Below, piece by piece: positions 24,394 to 34,133 of a stretch of 64,000 nt of DNA. The DNA comes from an uncultured Gammaproteobacteria bacterium (GTDB taxonomy: Bacteria; Pseudomonadota; Gammaproteobacteria; Pseudomonadales; Pseudohongiellaceae). The position numbers and the translations under genes were made by a program. Every line of letters starts with the position of its first letter. Position 1 is the stretch's first letter. The notes beneath the pieces are model-generated. The model was not told the origin of the DNA. It was given only the letters and a program-made list of their open reading frames with translations, and made no database searches. The stretch lies in contig CAJXUA010000007.1 in NCBI GenBank assembly GCA_913060695.1, forward strand, positions 62,001 to 126,000, given 5' to 3'.

Positions 24394-26562
24394 ATGAGCA
24401 AAGACAAGACACAGAGGCAATTACTACCCACCAGTCTGCGGGCACTCATCATCGCCAGCAGCTACTGGGTATTGAGCATTTCACTGACAACCCAGAACGG
24501 CTCCATCGCTGCCTTCGTCGGCTGTGTCATAAGCTGTTTTCTCGTTGACGCCTATATCGACCGCCCCCCCTTGCGCAATCTGCGCCTAGGGGTGATCGCC
24601 ATTATCGCTATCGTCGTCCTCGCCGTAGGCGTCTCACTCAGCGCGGCCCTTACTTCCAACATTACCCTCGCCAACACAATGGGGCCAATGGTCGCCTACG
24701 AAACAGGTGAAGTTCTGCAATGGTTTATCTTTAGCGCCAGCCTAAGCTTATTGCTGCGCGCTATCGCACAACGCACGGACTTTGGCCGGGTATTAGAGAT
24801 TCTATTCGTCGCCACCGCCTTCGTTATTACCCTTTCGGCCCACCGCCAGGGCATGATTCATCGGCCCTTTTTCATCGGTGATTTCGCCCTTACCCGCGGC
24901 ATAGACCCAAGCTCTATCCTGATGGCCTTCGGCTGTGTTGCCGTACTGTCTTTAGCAGCGTTGCTGATGATCGAACACAACCACCGCCGCTTGCCCTACC
25001 ACTTCTCAGTTCTTGGCGTGCTTTGTTTCTCTTTGCTGGTTTATGTGCAGTTCTTTGGCATGCCCACGCCGCGCATGACCGATGACCTTGGCCTGACCGG
25101 GGCTGCTAGAGGCGCGGGTGGTGCGCCGGACGAGAACCCCTTCCGCGATGGCGAGAACGACACAAGTGATATGCAGGCGCCGGTAGCCGTTGTTCTCTTC
25201 CGCGACGACTATGAGCCAGCTGGTGGTGCGTATTACTTCCGCGAATCGGCCTACTCTGAGTTCAACGGCACCATGCTAGTAGTGCCCAATCGCGAGGACA
25301 TGGACGAGGACCTAATCGAGTTCTTCACGCCCACGCGTGTCGAAATCAACGAGCCTTTAGACGCGCCAGAGCTACGCAGTACCGTGCGCACTACCATCGG
25401 CCTGTTAGCGCCACATCGAACCCCTTTCGGCCTCGACACGCCTATCGCTTTCGAGAACACGCCGAATCCGAACAATCTGCGTTTCAAGCAAACCTACGAC
25501 GCATACTCTATGGTGCCGCAATACGATTTCTCGGATCTAATAGGCCGCGAATCGGGCGACCCAGACTGGACGCCGGCACAGCGCCAGGCCTATCTTGAAT
25601 TGCCGGCAGACCCTCGCTATAAAGCCCTTGCCGAAGAGATCTTGACCACCCTGCGACCAGAGTTTGCAGACGACCCCTATGCCAAGGCGCTGGCGATAAA
25701 AGACTATCTAGACCGTAACGGCATCTACAGCCTCAAGAACGAGCACGCCTATGCCGATGACCCTGCAGCCTCATTCCTGTTCGGAGATCTCACCGGTTAT
25801 TGCATGCACTTCTCTTTTGCAGGCGCCTATTTATACCGCGCCATCGGCCTGCCTGCCCGCGTGGGCATCGGCTATTCCGTACCCGCGAGCAATCGGGCCG
25901 GCGGCTCCTCACTATTGATTCAAGCGATCAATGGCCACGCTTGGCCAGAGATCTACCTTGAGGGCGTCGGCTGGGTTATCGTCGATCCCGCGCCTTCGCG
26001 CACGCTAGTGGATATGTCGGTAGACCCTCAGAATAGCCTGCAACAGTTACTAGGCGATATGCTCCGTGACGAATCCTCCTTCGACGATTTTGTCGCCTCT
26101 GCCCAGGGCAGCGCATTCCCCATAGCGATCATAGTGCGAAGCATCGCCCTGTTGCTCCTAGCCTTATTACTGCTAGCCTACACTGTGAAGATTTACCGCT
26201 TACGCGCCCCCTACTATGCTGCACCCACGCAGCGTTACCGTTTGAGTTATCGCGCCGCTTTAGACAACTTAAGTGCGCATGGCCTACGCCGTCGCTACGG
26301 AGAGAGTCGCGAGGGTTTCGCGCAGCGATTGAGCGCCATGACACCCTCTTTCTCTACGATGACCTATTCCCATTTGCGCAGGACACTTGGCGCGCAGGTA
26401 ATAGATCCGCAAGAAGCGCAGATCGTGTCCGTGGACATGGCGCAAGACATCGACTGGTTGGCGCTGGACAAGCGCATCAAACAAGAGATTCGTCAGCACA
26501 AGCCCTTGTGGCGGCGTACGCTTGCCGTCCTCAATCCTGTCTCGTGGCTGCACACCCATTGA
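24394..26562 (+). CDS. TgpA-like transmembrane transglutaminase
   Basis: 722 residues: an N-terminal multi-helix region (six or so segments to about residue 225), a periplasmic transglutaminase core and one more helix (about 575-597) followed by a cytoplasmic DUF4129-like tail. The catalytic triad is recognisable in DLTGYCMHFSFAGA (Cys), INGHAWPEIYL (His) and WVIVDPAP (Asp). TgpA of Pseudomonas aeruginosa is essential and has this architecture. It probably crosslinks or hydrolyses periplasmic proteins with DUF58 and MoxR partners. It starts 43 bases after the DUF58 stop. Confidence 0.88.
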   Translation: MSKDKTQRQLLPTSLRALIIASSYWVLSISLTTQNGSIAAFVGCVISCFLVDAYIDRPPLRNLRLGVIAIIAIVVLAVGVSLSAALTSNITLANTMGPMVAYETGEVLQWFIFSASLSLLLRAIAQRTDFGRVLEILFVATAFVITLSAHRQGMIHRPFFIGDFALTRGIDPSSILMAFGCVAVLSLAALLMIEHNHRRLPYHFSVLGVLCFSLLVYVQFFGMPTPRMTDDLGLTGAARGAGGAPDENPFRDGENDTSDMQAPVAVVLFRDDYEPAGGAYYFRESAYSEFNGTMLVVPNREDMDEDLIEFFTPTRVEINEPLDAPELRSTVRTTIGLLAPHRTPFGLDTPIAFENTPNPNNLRFKQTYDAYSMVPQYDFSDLIGRESGDPDWTPAQRQAYLELPADPRYKALAEEILTTLRPEFADDPYAKALAIKDYLDRNGIYSLKNEHAYADDPAASFLFGDLTGYCMHFSFAGAYLYRAIGLPARVGIGYSVPASNRAGGSSLLIQAINGHAWPEIYLEGVGWVIVDPAPSRTLVDMSVDPQNSLQQLLGDMLRDESSFDDFVASAQGSAFPIAIIVRSIALLLLALLLLAYTVKIYRLRAPYYAAPTQRYRLSYRAALDNLSAHGLRRRYGESREGFAQRLSAMTPSFSTMTYSHLRRTLGAQVIDPQEAQIVSVDMAQDIDWLALDKRIKQEIRQHKPLWRRTLAVLNPVSWLHTH

Positions 26563-26634
26563 GACTTACACTAAACAATTAGCACAGAAAGCAGCACTCG
26601 CCATTGCATGGCGGCGAGGCACTGGAGAGTAGGA

Positions 26635-27717
26635 ATGACACTGGAAGCCACAAGTGAAGAGAGCCGGGTAGAAGACGACGCGAATCAAGCCGAAAGTAGT
26701 GCCGCGCCCGCTGCACAGTCCGTAGCGTTGCAGCATGCCCTGTCGATATTGCGCCGCCTGTCCGAGGCGGTGAAACGCCAAGTGCTCGGCCGCGACGACG
26801 TGATCGAATTGGTCATAATCGCCCTAGTGGCAGACGGGCATGTACTGCTTGAAGACTTCCCAGGCTCGGGCAAGACCACCCTTGCAAAAGCTTTAGGCGA
26901 GGCCATTGTGACTACGAACGAGGGCGACGACGATGGCAGTCTAGGCGCCATCGTGCCGTTCCGGCGCATACAGTTCACACCGGACCTACTGCCCTCGGAT
27001 GTCACAGGTGGCTCTGTGTTCGATGCCAATGCCAATCACTTCCACTTCCGGCACGGACCAATATTCGCCCACGTAGTGTTGGCCGACGAGATTAACCGTA
27101 CCTCTCCCAAAGTGCAGTCGGCGATGCTCGAGGCCATGGGCGAGAAACAAGTGACGGTCGACAATGCTACCTATCACTTAGACAAACTCTTCTTCGTGAT
27201 CGCTACGCAGAACCCACTAGACTTGGTAGGGACCTACCCACTGCCGACACCACAACTCGATCGCTTCCTGTTCAAGATTACGATGCAGCATATCGAACGC
27301 GATGCCGAACTCGACGTCTTAGATAGTTATAAGAGCCGCCGCGACCCAGTGGCCGCCGACAAGCTGCAAGTTGCACGTGCGGAAGTGCTCAAGGCTCGGG
27401 AGACTATCGATCAAGAGGTGGTCATTAGCACTGCAATCAAGACAGCGCTTGTCGACATATCGCGTAATCTGCGCTCCGACGAGCGTGTCTTGCAAGGTAA
27501 CTCAACCCGCTCCATGGTGCTGATGCTGCCGGCCCTACAGGTCTTAGCGACTCTGCGCGGACGCAGCTTCGTAAGTGCCGAGGACATCGAGACCTTGCTG
27601 CCACGAGTGCTCGGCCACCGTGTTGAATTAGCTCCGGGCGTGGCCGATCTTAGCCGTGTGCTCAAAGACTGCATGCGCGAACCCATGGAGCAATTGGCGC
27701 GGGCAACCCTGCGCTAG
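26635..27717 (+). CDS. MoxR-family AAA+ ATPase
   Basis: 360 residues from ATG 26635, which follows GAGAGTAGGA; the upstream GTG/ATG options lack a site. The N-terminal 40 residues are acidic and low-complexity. The AAA+ core has Walker A D-F-P-G-S-G-K-T-T, Walker B VVLADEINRTSPK, sensor 1 IATQNP and the typical GTYPLPTPQLDRFLF. MoxR ATPases act as chaperone-like machines with VWA/DUF58 partners. Third gene of the operon; the DUF58 and transglutaminase genes come first, reversing the common MoxR-DUF58-TG order. Confidence 0.92.
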   Translation: MTLEATSEESRVEDDANQAESSAAPAAQSVALQHALSILRRLSEAVKRQVLGRDDVIELVIIALVADGHVLLEDFPGSGKTTLAKALGEAIVTTNEGDDDGSLGAIVPFRRIQFTPDLLPSDVTGGSVFDANANHFHFRHGPIFAHVVLADEINRTSPKVQSAMLEAMGEKQVTVDNATYHLDKLFFVIATQNPLDLVGTYPLPTPQLDRFLFKITMQHIERDAELDVLDSYKSRRDPVAADKLQVARAEVLKARETIDQEVVISTAIKTALVDISRNLRSDERVLQGNSTRSMVLMLPALQVLATLRGRSFVSAEDIETLLPRVLGHRVELAPGVADLSRVLKDCMREPMEQLARATLR

Positions 27718-27726
27718 GGACCCCCG

Positions 27727-29769
27727 ATGAACTCCCTCGTAAGTCGACTCAGCCTTTGCCTTAGTAGCCTGTACTTAGTGGCCATGACCGCTATGCCTGC
27801 ACACGCACAAGACGGGCTCGATGCACTGGAACTGCCAAGCACCTCCTCGGTCTGCTTCGGCATGCTCGGCATCTCTGAGCAGAAGGCCTTGCAGATCTGC
27901 GATGCGCTGGCACTGAAGGAGAACGTCAAGGCTCGCGAGCTAGCACAGCGCTGGATAGCAGAGGAGCCACAGTCAGCCGCGGCTCAATTCGCACTGGCCG
28001 AAGTCTTAGTAAATGTAGAGGGCAACCTAGCCCGCGCACTTTTCCATCTGAACCGAGCCGAAGAATTGACTAACTACTCTTCTATGGGAAGAGCGATGGC
28101 CGCAGGCAATGCGGAGTGGCATTTCCTAACGCTCTCACAACTCTCTTACGTCAATCAACTCATGGGCAATCAAGAGGCCTCGCTGCTCTACCTGGATAAG
28201 ATGGAGGATATCTACGGTCAGGAGATGGAGTCATTCCGAGGCTGGCCACTGATCAAGATGCAACGCTGGGACGAGGCCCGCGCTAGCGCCAATAGTGTGC
28301 TGGCCAATAGCAATGACCCGCGTGAGCGCAGCCGCGCATGGAACACTCTCTGCGCGGTGGAGCTCGCCAGCTTACGCCCGGCGGAATCTCTAGAGGCCTG
28401 CGACAACACAATGAACGAGGATGATGCCTTAGCCAGCGATGACAACGGCAGAGTCGATACCGTCTATTTGATGAATGCCGCCGAGGTGGCCTTGAGCATG
28501 TTGCGCGCTCAAGATGCCGAGAATTATCTGACCCGCGCTACGCGCTTCCTCAATCCGGACAGCGTGGGCGACCCGTGGATTAACTTGCTGTACTTGTACA
28601 TGAACCAGAGTCGCTTCGATCAGGCCCGCAGCGCACTGGATGGACTACTGGTGTGGCGCGATCAGCAAGAGCCGATTGTGGGAGTCATGAACCGCGCCGA
28701 GCACTTCCTAGTAAGCGCCACCTTCCTGACGTTGGCAGGCTATCCAGAGGATGCCGCAACGCTCAGCGCCACAGCTCTGAACCAACCCGACCGCACGGGC
28801 TCTTTCAGTGCCGACGAGGCACAGAAAGACTCCATCGCCGCACTCATCAATCACATCGCTAACCGCACGGCCTACGAGAAGAAACTGGAAGAGGCGAGCT
28901 GGCTCGACTTTCCCGAGTCTCTCAACGCCCGCGTCGATGCACTAGGCTTCTGGTTCAAGTCGTGGCGCTCCGGTCGCCATGCCGCCTCACTGTTCGCCGA
29001 CCCACAAACGCTGATGAACCGACTGCGCCCCTATGCGCCGCTGGATGTGCATATTCCCGAATGGGTTGAACCCGATTTAGTCACGCTATTAGGCCCTGGC
29101 GTGATCTCCTCGATACTGGAACAGACACGGGAAGCCGGCGCGTTCCGCCTCAACGAAGGCTATTACTTCGCCTATCGCGTGGAGGTCAATGCGCTCAAAG
29201 GCCAAGATAGCGAACTGCTGCGTAACGCGGAGCGCGCAATGAGCCTGTTGCCCGCCGAAGAGGTCATGCTGAAGGCCCGCCTATCCGCTCGCGTGGCCGA
29301 TGTGGCATGGCGACAAGGCAATATGGAGGTAGCGCTTAGCAATTACGAAGAAGCCTATAAAGCGGACCCAAGCCTGCTGCGCCGCCTTGGTCTTGCCCTA
29401 CCCGTACGCATCACTGGAGTAGATGCTGCATTCGAGCGAAAGGTGATAGATTATCTTACAGACTCGCCACGGTTTCGTGCCGACCCTAACGGCTTGAATC
29501 TGGAGGTTTTCCCTCAGAACGAACTCACTATTTGTCTTAGTTCACGTGGCGGTGTACCGCTGTCTTGTGTGCAGATGGGAGACTTCGATGAGACAATGAC
29601 ACTGACTCCAGAGCAACAACTGGTGCAAGAATTCCACGCAAAAACCTTCGGCTTGGGGTACGATATCCCCCAATCTCAACGGACGAGATTGCTTGGTTCC
29701 AGTGTGATTCTCAGCTCCCAGAATAATACCGATGCGCGGCAAGACCGCGACTCCGTGCTGCGCCCTTAG
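27727..29769 (+). CDS. periplasmic TPR-like helical-repeat protein
   Basis: 680 residues with a Sec signal peptide (cleavage near A-H-A-Q, residue 28). The rest is alpha-helical with degenerate tetratricopeptide units: AAAQFALAEVLVNVEGNLARALFHLNRAEEL, INLLYLYMNQSRFDQARSALDGLL and VAWRQGNMEVALSNYEEAYKADP. No enzyme motif. It starts 9 bases after the MoxR stop and probably scaffolds substrates for the transglutaminase in the periplasm, which is inference from context. I know no named family of this full length. Confidence 0.8.
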   Translation: MNSLVSRLSLCLSSLYLVAMTAMPAHAQDGLDALELPSTSSVCFGMLGISEQKALQICDALALKENVKARELAQRWIAEEPQSAAAQFALAEVLVNVEGNLARALFHLNRAEELTNYSSMGRAMAAGNAEWHFLTLSQLSYVNQLMGNQEASLLYLDKMEDIYGQEMESFRGWPLIKMQRWDEARASANSVLANSNDPRERSRAWNTLCAVELASLRPAESLEACDNTMNEDDALASDDNGRVDTVYLMNAAEVALSMLRAQDAENYLTRATRFLNPDSVGDPWINLLYLYMNQSRFDQARSALDGLLVWRDQQEPIVGVMNRAEHFLVSATFLTLAGYPEDAATLSATALNQPDRTGSFSADEAQKDSIAALINHIANRTAYEKKLEEASWLDFPESLNARVDALGFWFKSWRSGRHAASLFADPQTLMNRLRPYAPLDVHIPEWVEPDLVTLLGPGVISSILEQTREAGAFRLNEGYYFAYRVEVNALKGQDSELLRNAERAMSLLPAEEVMLKARLSARVADVAWRQGNMEVALSNYEEAYKADPSLLRRLGLALPVRITGVDAAFERKVIDYLTDSPRFRADPNGLNLEVFPQNELTICLSSRGGVPLSCVQMGDFDETMTLTPEQQLVQEFHAKTFGLGYDIPQSQRTRLLGSSVILSSQNNTDARQDRDSVLRP

Positions 29770-29785
29770 CAGCCAAGGCTACCTT

Positions 29786-30979
29786 ATGACCGTTCCAATA
29801 CAGAGCCTCTCGAGAGGGCTCATTTTACTGCTTGCTATGGTTTCGGCCCTCGGTCCGATCGCCATGCAAATCCTCCTGCCCGGCGTCCCGATCATTAAAG
29901 AGAGTTTCGGTGTCAGCACCAGCGTTGCGCAATTAACACTTAGCCTATCGATGGCGTCCATCGCCCTGGCCACTCTAGTTTATGGCCCAATGTCAGATCG
30001 CTATGGCCGACGCCCAGTACTCATTACAGGTATCAGCATCACTATCATCGGCTCGGTCCTGTGCGTCTTGGCGCCGACTATCGAGTTATTGATCGCCGGC
30101 CGCGTGGTTCAGGCCGCCGGCGGCGCCGTTGGCTTGGTTGTCGCCAGAGCCATCGTGCGGGATGTATATGATGCGCGCGAGTCGGCCTCTGTGATCGCGA
30201 CGCTTGTTATGGTGATGGTGGTCATGCCGATGTTATCCCCCGCAGTGGGCGGTGAGCTGATGGTGCGCTATGACTGGCACTCGGTGTTCTATCTAGTCGC
30301 CGCACTAGCAAGCATTATGCTTGGCCTGCTTTTATACCTTCTGCCAGAGACGCTACGCGAGCCGGTGCCCTTCACGGGCGTTAAGAATCTTCTAGACTCC
30401 TACATCACGCTGCTCAAGAACCCATTGTTCAGCGGTTATGGCCTGAGCGTTGCCTTTGTCTCAGTGGTGTTCTTCAGCTTCATATCGGCTGCACCGGAGA
30501 TCATGGTCAGCGTATTGGAACGCCCCGCTACCGAATACGGCTATTACTTCATCAGCGTGCCGCTAGGCTTCATGATCGGCAACTACGTTACTCGTAATTA
30601 TGGGCAACGCTTTGGCATCCATCGCATGATCGACTATGGTTCGCGCATCTCCATCTTCGGCATCGCGCTAGCCATCGCGATTCATAGCGCGGGTTTCACG
30701 CATCCGGCAGGGTTATTCTTCCCCGTCGCCTTTGCGATTTTCGGCAACGGCATCACCCTGCCCAATGCTCAGGCCGGCGCTCTCAATGCCGCGCCTAAAT
30801 TGGCAGGCAGTGCGTCTGGTTTAACGGGTTTCATGCAGATGGGATTCTCGGCGGTCGCAGCGCAGGCCGTGGCGCTGATATTCAATGGCACAGTCTATCC
30901 GATGCTCCTGCTTATGCTGGTGGCATCGGTGTTGTCATTGGCTTTCTTCAAGGCGATGGTGCCCAAGGGGCACGAGTGA
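29786..30979 (+). CDS. Bcr/CflA-type MFS drug efflux transporter
   Basis: 397 residues, 12 hydrophobic segments. MFS signatures: FGVSTSVAQLTLSLSMASIA, then the loop 2-3 motif Y-G-P-M-S-D-R-Y-G-R-R-P-V-L, and motif C-like MLSPAVGGELM typical of Bcr/CflA proton antiporters. Substrates for the family include bicyclomycin, sulfonamides and chloramphenicol; none can be chosen here. ATG 29786 is preferred to an upstream ATG that overlaps the TPR gene. It converges on the Na/Pi gene, one base between stops. Confidence 0.88.
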   Translation: MTVPIQSLSRGLILLLAMVSALGPIAMQILLPGVPIIKESFGVSTSVAQLTLSLSMASIALATLVYGPMSDRYGRRPVLITGISITIIGSVLCVLAPTIELLIAGRVVQAAGGAVGLVVARAIVRDVYDARESASVIATLVMVMVVMPMLSPAVGGELMVRYDWHSVFYLVAALASIMLGLLLYLLPETLREPVPFTGVKNLLDSYITLLKNPLFSGYGLSVAFVSVVFFSFISAAPEIMVSVLERPATEYGYYFISVPLGFMIGNYVTRNYGQRFGIHRMIDYGSRISIFGIALAIAIHSAGFTHPAGLFFPVAFAIFGNGITLPNAQAGALNAAPKLAGSASGLTGFMQMGFSAVAAQAVALIFNGTVYPMLLLMLVASVLSLAFFKAMVPKGHE

Positions 30980-30980
30980 G

Positions 30981-32642
30981 CTAGTTGGTATAAGTTTCGA
31001 GGATATTCAGGGCGTGGTTCTTGATGTGGCGAAGTGACACAAACATATCGCTATAGGCCTGGGCTGCCAGAGACTGACAAGTGCCTGACTTCAAGCGCTC
31101 CATGTGTTCGTCGCGCATATTATTCGCCACCCTGTTCAAGCGCTTCGACTCTTCCATCAAAGTAGTGATGCGCGTGCTGTCGGCACGTTTCTTACGCGCG
31201 GCGCATACTCGGCCAACGAAACTGTCCACTTCGTTAAGGAATGCTTCTAAGTCTGCCCATGCTGCCGGGCTTAGTGATTCTTTTTGCTTGTACAGGCGTG
31301 CGCGGTAAATACTAAATGACTGCAGGCTATCGGCAATACTCTCCATCTCGTCGGCCATACGGATCAAGCCATAGGCGCGGGCAGATTGTCCCTGCGTGAC
31401 CGAATCGGTTAACAGCGTGGTGACGAAGTTGATCATCTCTTCTTCGATATTGTCAGTGATGTCCTCGAGATGATTGATGCGTTCAAACAGGTCTTTGTCG
31501 TGGGACTCCTTAACGGTGTATTCCTTCGTAAGATTGAACATCTCGCGGGTAATCTCCACCAGATTGTCCATCTCTAGGTCTGCCTGCTGTAAGGCCACCT
31601 CAGGCGCCATTGTAGAGCGATTGCCCAGATACTTAAGCTTGTGAATCTCCTTCTCGCCACGGCTAGGTATCAACCAAGTCACGAACTTCACGAGGTAGTC
31701 GATCAAAGGAATCCACAGCAATACATTCAACACGTTGAACATGGTGTGAGCGACGGCGATATGCCATGCAATATTGGGTCGGTTACCGGAAGCATCAATC
31801 GCATCGGCAGGATTGGCCACCAGCCATTCGATGAACCCCACATAGTAGGGGAACATGATTATAAATATCACTGCTCCAAGCAGGTTAAAGATTGCGTGCG
31901 CACGGGCCGTGCGCACCGCTGACGTATTCGCCCCAATGGCTGCCAATTGCGCCGTGATGGTGGTACCAACGTTCTCGCCGATGATCAGAGCGACTGCCGT
32001 GTTGAAATCGATCACGCCGGTAGAGGCTAGCGTGATGGTAATGCCCAGCATCGCCGAGCTGCTCTGAATAATGACAGTCAGTAAACAGCCAATCGCGACA
32101 CAAGCCATTAAGCTGCCGAGCGTCTGTGCATCGAATAGATGCAAATAAGAGATGAAGTTCTGGTCTGAGCGCAACGGCGCAAATGCCCCGCTCATGAACT
32201 CGAGACCAGTAAAGATCAAGCCTAGGGCAACGAGTGTCTTACCAATGGCGCTAGCGCGAGCAGACTTGCCCGCCATCATTGGGTAGATGCCAAGGCCGAT
32301 CAGGAGCAAGCCGTACTTGCCCACCTTGATCGAGAGGATCCAGCCCGTCACTGTGGTACCGATATTGGCCCCGAGAATGACCCCGATAGCCTGCTTCAAC
32401 TCCATTAGCCCCGCGTTAACTAGGCTGACGGTCATAACCGTGGAAATACTGCTGGACTGCACAACCACCGTGATGCCAACACCGGCTAATACGGCGAGGA
32501 TACGATTTTTCGTGAAAGTGGCGAGAATACGCTGGATAGCCTCGGTGCTGCCGGACTGTAATCCTTCGGAAAGGAATTTGAGGCCTAGGAAAAAGACCCC
32601 TAAGCCGCCGATGGCAGTATATGCAATATCGAAATAATTCAT
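30981..32642 (-). CDS. Na/Pi cotransporter family protein with PhoU-like domain
   Basis: 553 residues. The two inverted Na/Pi-cotransporter repeats are seen as LFLGLKFLSEGL-type helix plus V-V-Q-S-S-S-I-S-T-V-M-T, and V-I-I-Q-S-S-S-A-M-L-G-I, the QSSS motifs that form the ion path. GANIGTT and GENVGTT follow each. The C-terminal third (about 350-550) is a cytoplasmic helical PhoU-like domain. Phosphate uptake or export. Start at ATG 32642 places the first helix at the N-terminus; an in-frame upstream ATG at 32690 only adds polar residues. A paralogue lies at 48429-50153. Confidence 0.9.
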   Translation of the reverse strand: MNYFDIAYTAIGGLGVFFLGLKFLSEGLQSGSTEAIQRILATFTKNRILAVLAGVGITVVVQSSSISTVMTVSLVNAGLMELKQAIGVILGANIGTTVTGWILSIKVGKYGLLLIGLGIYPMMAGKSARASAIGKTLVALGLIFTGLEFMSGAFAPLRSDQNFISYLHLFDAQTLGSLMACVAIGCLLTVIIQSSSAMLGITITLASTGVIDFNTAVALIIGENVGTTITAQLAAIGANTSAVRTARAHAIFNLLGAVIFIIMFPYYVGFIEWLVANPADAIDASGNRPNIAWHIAVAHTMFNVLNVLLWIPLIDYLVKFVTWLIPSRGEKEIHKLKYLGNRSTMAPEVALQQADLEMDNLVEITREMFNLTKEYTVKESHDKDLFERINHLEDITDNIEEEMINFVTTLLTDSVTQGQSARAYGLIRMADEMESIADSLQSFSIYRARLYKQKESLSPAAWADLEAFLNEVDSFVGRVCAARKKRADSTRITTLMEESKRLNRVANNMRDEHMERLKSGTCQSLAAQAYSDMFVSLRHIKNHALNILETYTN

Positions 32643-32733
32643 TGGCGCGAAGTCTATGCAAAGCTCAGCGACATTACAAATTCTTTGCAAAAATATTACA
32701 GGCTTGTTTCATTTCGCCCGGCTTCAGCCCCAC

Positions 32734-33669
32734 TCAAGCTATGTGATCGGCAGGACCAATAACCGTGCTGAGCACTGCAGTCACTACGAGTATCACCAAG
32801 GCAAGGCAAATTTCCCCCTTGATGGAGCGCCGCAGAGGCTGTGATCCGGCCCTGTAGAGCGCGGGAACTAGGCGAAACTTATTGAGTGCAGCCAAGGCGA
32901 GGAGACATAGCACTAAGACGATTTTCAGCGACAGCAAGCGGCCGTAGGGCGATGTATATAGCTCAGCAACAGAGCCCAATAGCGCTGTGAGTAGATATCC
33001 GCCCGCCACTACTAGGCCGAGCGTAATGCCCCAGCCATAGTCACCGAAACGCTTCATTAGAGGCGCTATGGCGCTGGCCGGCTCGGTGCGGCACAGCAGT
33101 AATAAGGGGTAGAGGGCGCCAATCCACATGCCCACTAAAAGCACATGAACCGCGATAAGAAGCTTCGCAAGCAAGTCTAAGTTCGCAACATGGCCCAGTA
33201 CCGAGAAACCAACGCCACATAGCATTAAGCCAAGGCACCACATTAGAACCAGAGTAGTTGGGAGGGTAGGCGACGACGCGCCGGTTAATTTGCCGCGATA
33301 GATGAACAGAAACAGGCCGATCAACACGAAACCGGCCAAACGTAGGCCAACGCCGGAGCCGATTGGCGTCTGTGCCAGCAGTCCTATCATGAAGCCATCG
33401 ACCATGCCTGCCAAGCCGTTCTGATTGACTTGGCCTACCTGCAGGAGGAAGAACAATATTATGGCGAGCTTGCCAAAACCGCTTGCAGCAAGCAGGCCCC
33501 GCACGAGAGGAATACGGGCCTTCGCAGACCACTCAATCGCGACCAACCCCTGAGGGTTTCGGCGCGAACCCAAAAGCAATACGAAAAACCCGCCAGTGAG
33601 GCTGACGAAACTGATGTAAGCGACAAACTTACTCAGCAGTATCGCCAGCTCCCAAGACCAGTCACCCAT
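32734..33669 (-). CDS. copD: CopD/PcoD copper-resistance membrane protein
   Basis: 311 residues, eight hydrophobic segments. G-H-V-A-N-L-D near residue 165 and H-V-L-L-V-G-M-W-I-G-A-L-Y-P-L near 185 are the CopD family hallmarks (His residues of the copper path, GxWxGxL). It takes copper delivered by CopC across the inner membrane. Its ATG is 5 bases after the copC stop, so the two are one operon, transcribed copC-copD. Confidence 0.9.
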   Translation of the reverse strand: MGDWSWELAILLSKFVAYISFVSLTGGFFVLLLGSRRNPQGLVAIEWSAKARIPLVRGLLAASGFGKLAIILFFLLQVGQVNQNGLAGMVDGFMIGLLAQTPIGSGVGLRLAGFVLIGLFLFIYRGKLTGASSPTLPTTLVLMWCLGLMLCGVGFSVLGHVANLDLLAKLLIAVHVLLVGMWIGALYPLLLLCRTEPASAIAPLMKRFGDYGWGITLGLVVAGGYLLTALLGSVAELYTSPYGRLLSLKIVLVLCLLALAALNKFRLVPALYRAGSQPLRRSIKGEICLALVILVVTAVLSTVIGPADHIA

Positions 33670-33674
33670 GTCGA

Positions 33675-34133
33675 TTAATGACTGTGGGCGTCTTGGCTGT
33701 GCGCCTCGTCATGACTGTGTGATGCATCGTGTGCGTGGTCGTCCATGTCACCATGGCTCATGACGGCAGCGGGTGCATTCGGGTCTACTGTGAAGCCAAA
33801 CTCATTGCTTACAGAGTGTCCGTCGGCGCCGATCGCAGTCCAGTTGACGACGTATTGGCCTGCCGCCATGAACGGCATTGGCATATGAAAACGCGCCTGC
33901 GCATCTGCTACAGGAGTAAAGCCGATATCGAGCTCACCGCTTGCGCCGGTGACGCTAACACGCACTAAGCGCACGGCATCCCCGAAGGTCAGCATAAGGA
34001 CCGATGGCGAGGAGACCGTCTCGTCGACCTGCGGAGAACTCATACTCAGATGGGTATGGGCGAAGGCTGCGCTCTGAATGCCAAGCGCCAACACTAACGT
34101 TGTTAACATCTGCCAAATTGATACTTTTTTCAT
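33675..34133 (-). CDS. copC: CopC periplasmic copper chaperone with His-rich tail
   Basis: 152 residues. Sec signal peptide ends A-F-A with the mature protein beginning H-T-H-L, so an N-terminal His sits in the type of position used for Cu(II) binding in CopC. The beta-barrel core follows: SSPSVLMLTFGDAVRL and AGQYVVNWTAIGADGHSVSNEFGFTV, family standard. The last 28 residues hold eight His with Asp/Ser (D-D-H-A-H-D-A-S-H-S-H), an extra metal-binding tail. The ATG follows GAGGTGAGAC. A 181-base stretch separates it from the MITE-like element. Confidence 0.9.
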   Translation of the reverse strand: MKKVSIWQMLTTLVLALGIQSAAFAHTHLSMSSPQVDETVSSPSVLMLTFGDAVRLVRVSVTGASGELDIGFTPVADAQARFHMPMPFMAAGQYVVNWTAIGADGHSVSNEFGFTVDPNAPAAVMSHGDMDDHAHDASHSHDEAHSQDAHSH

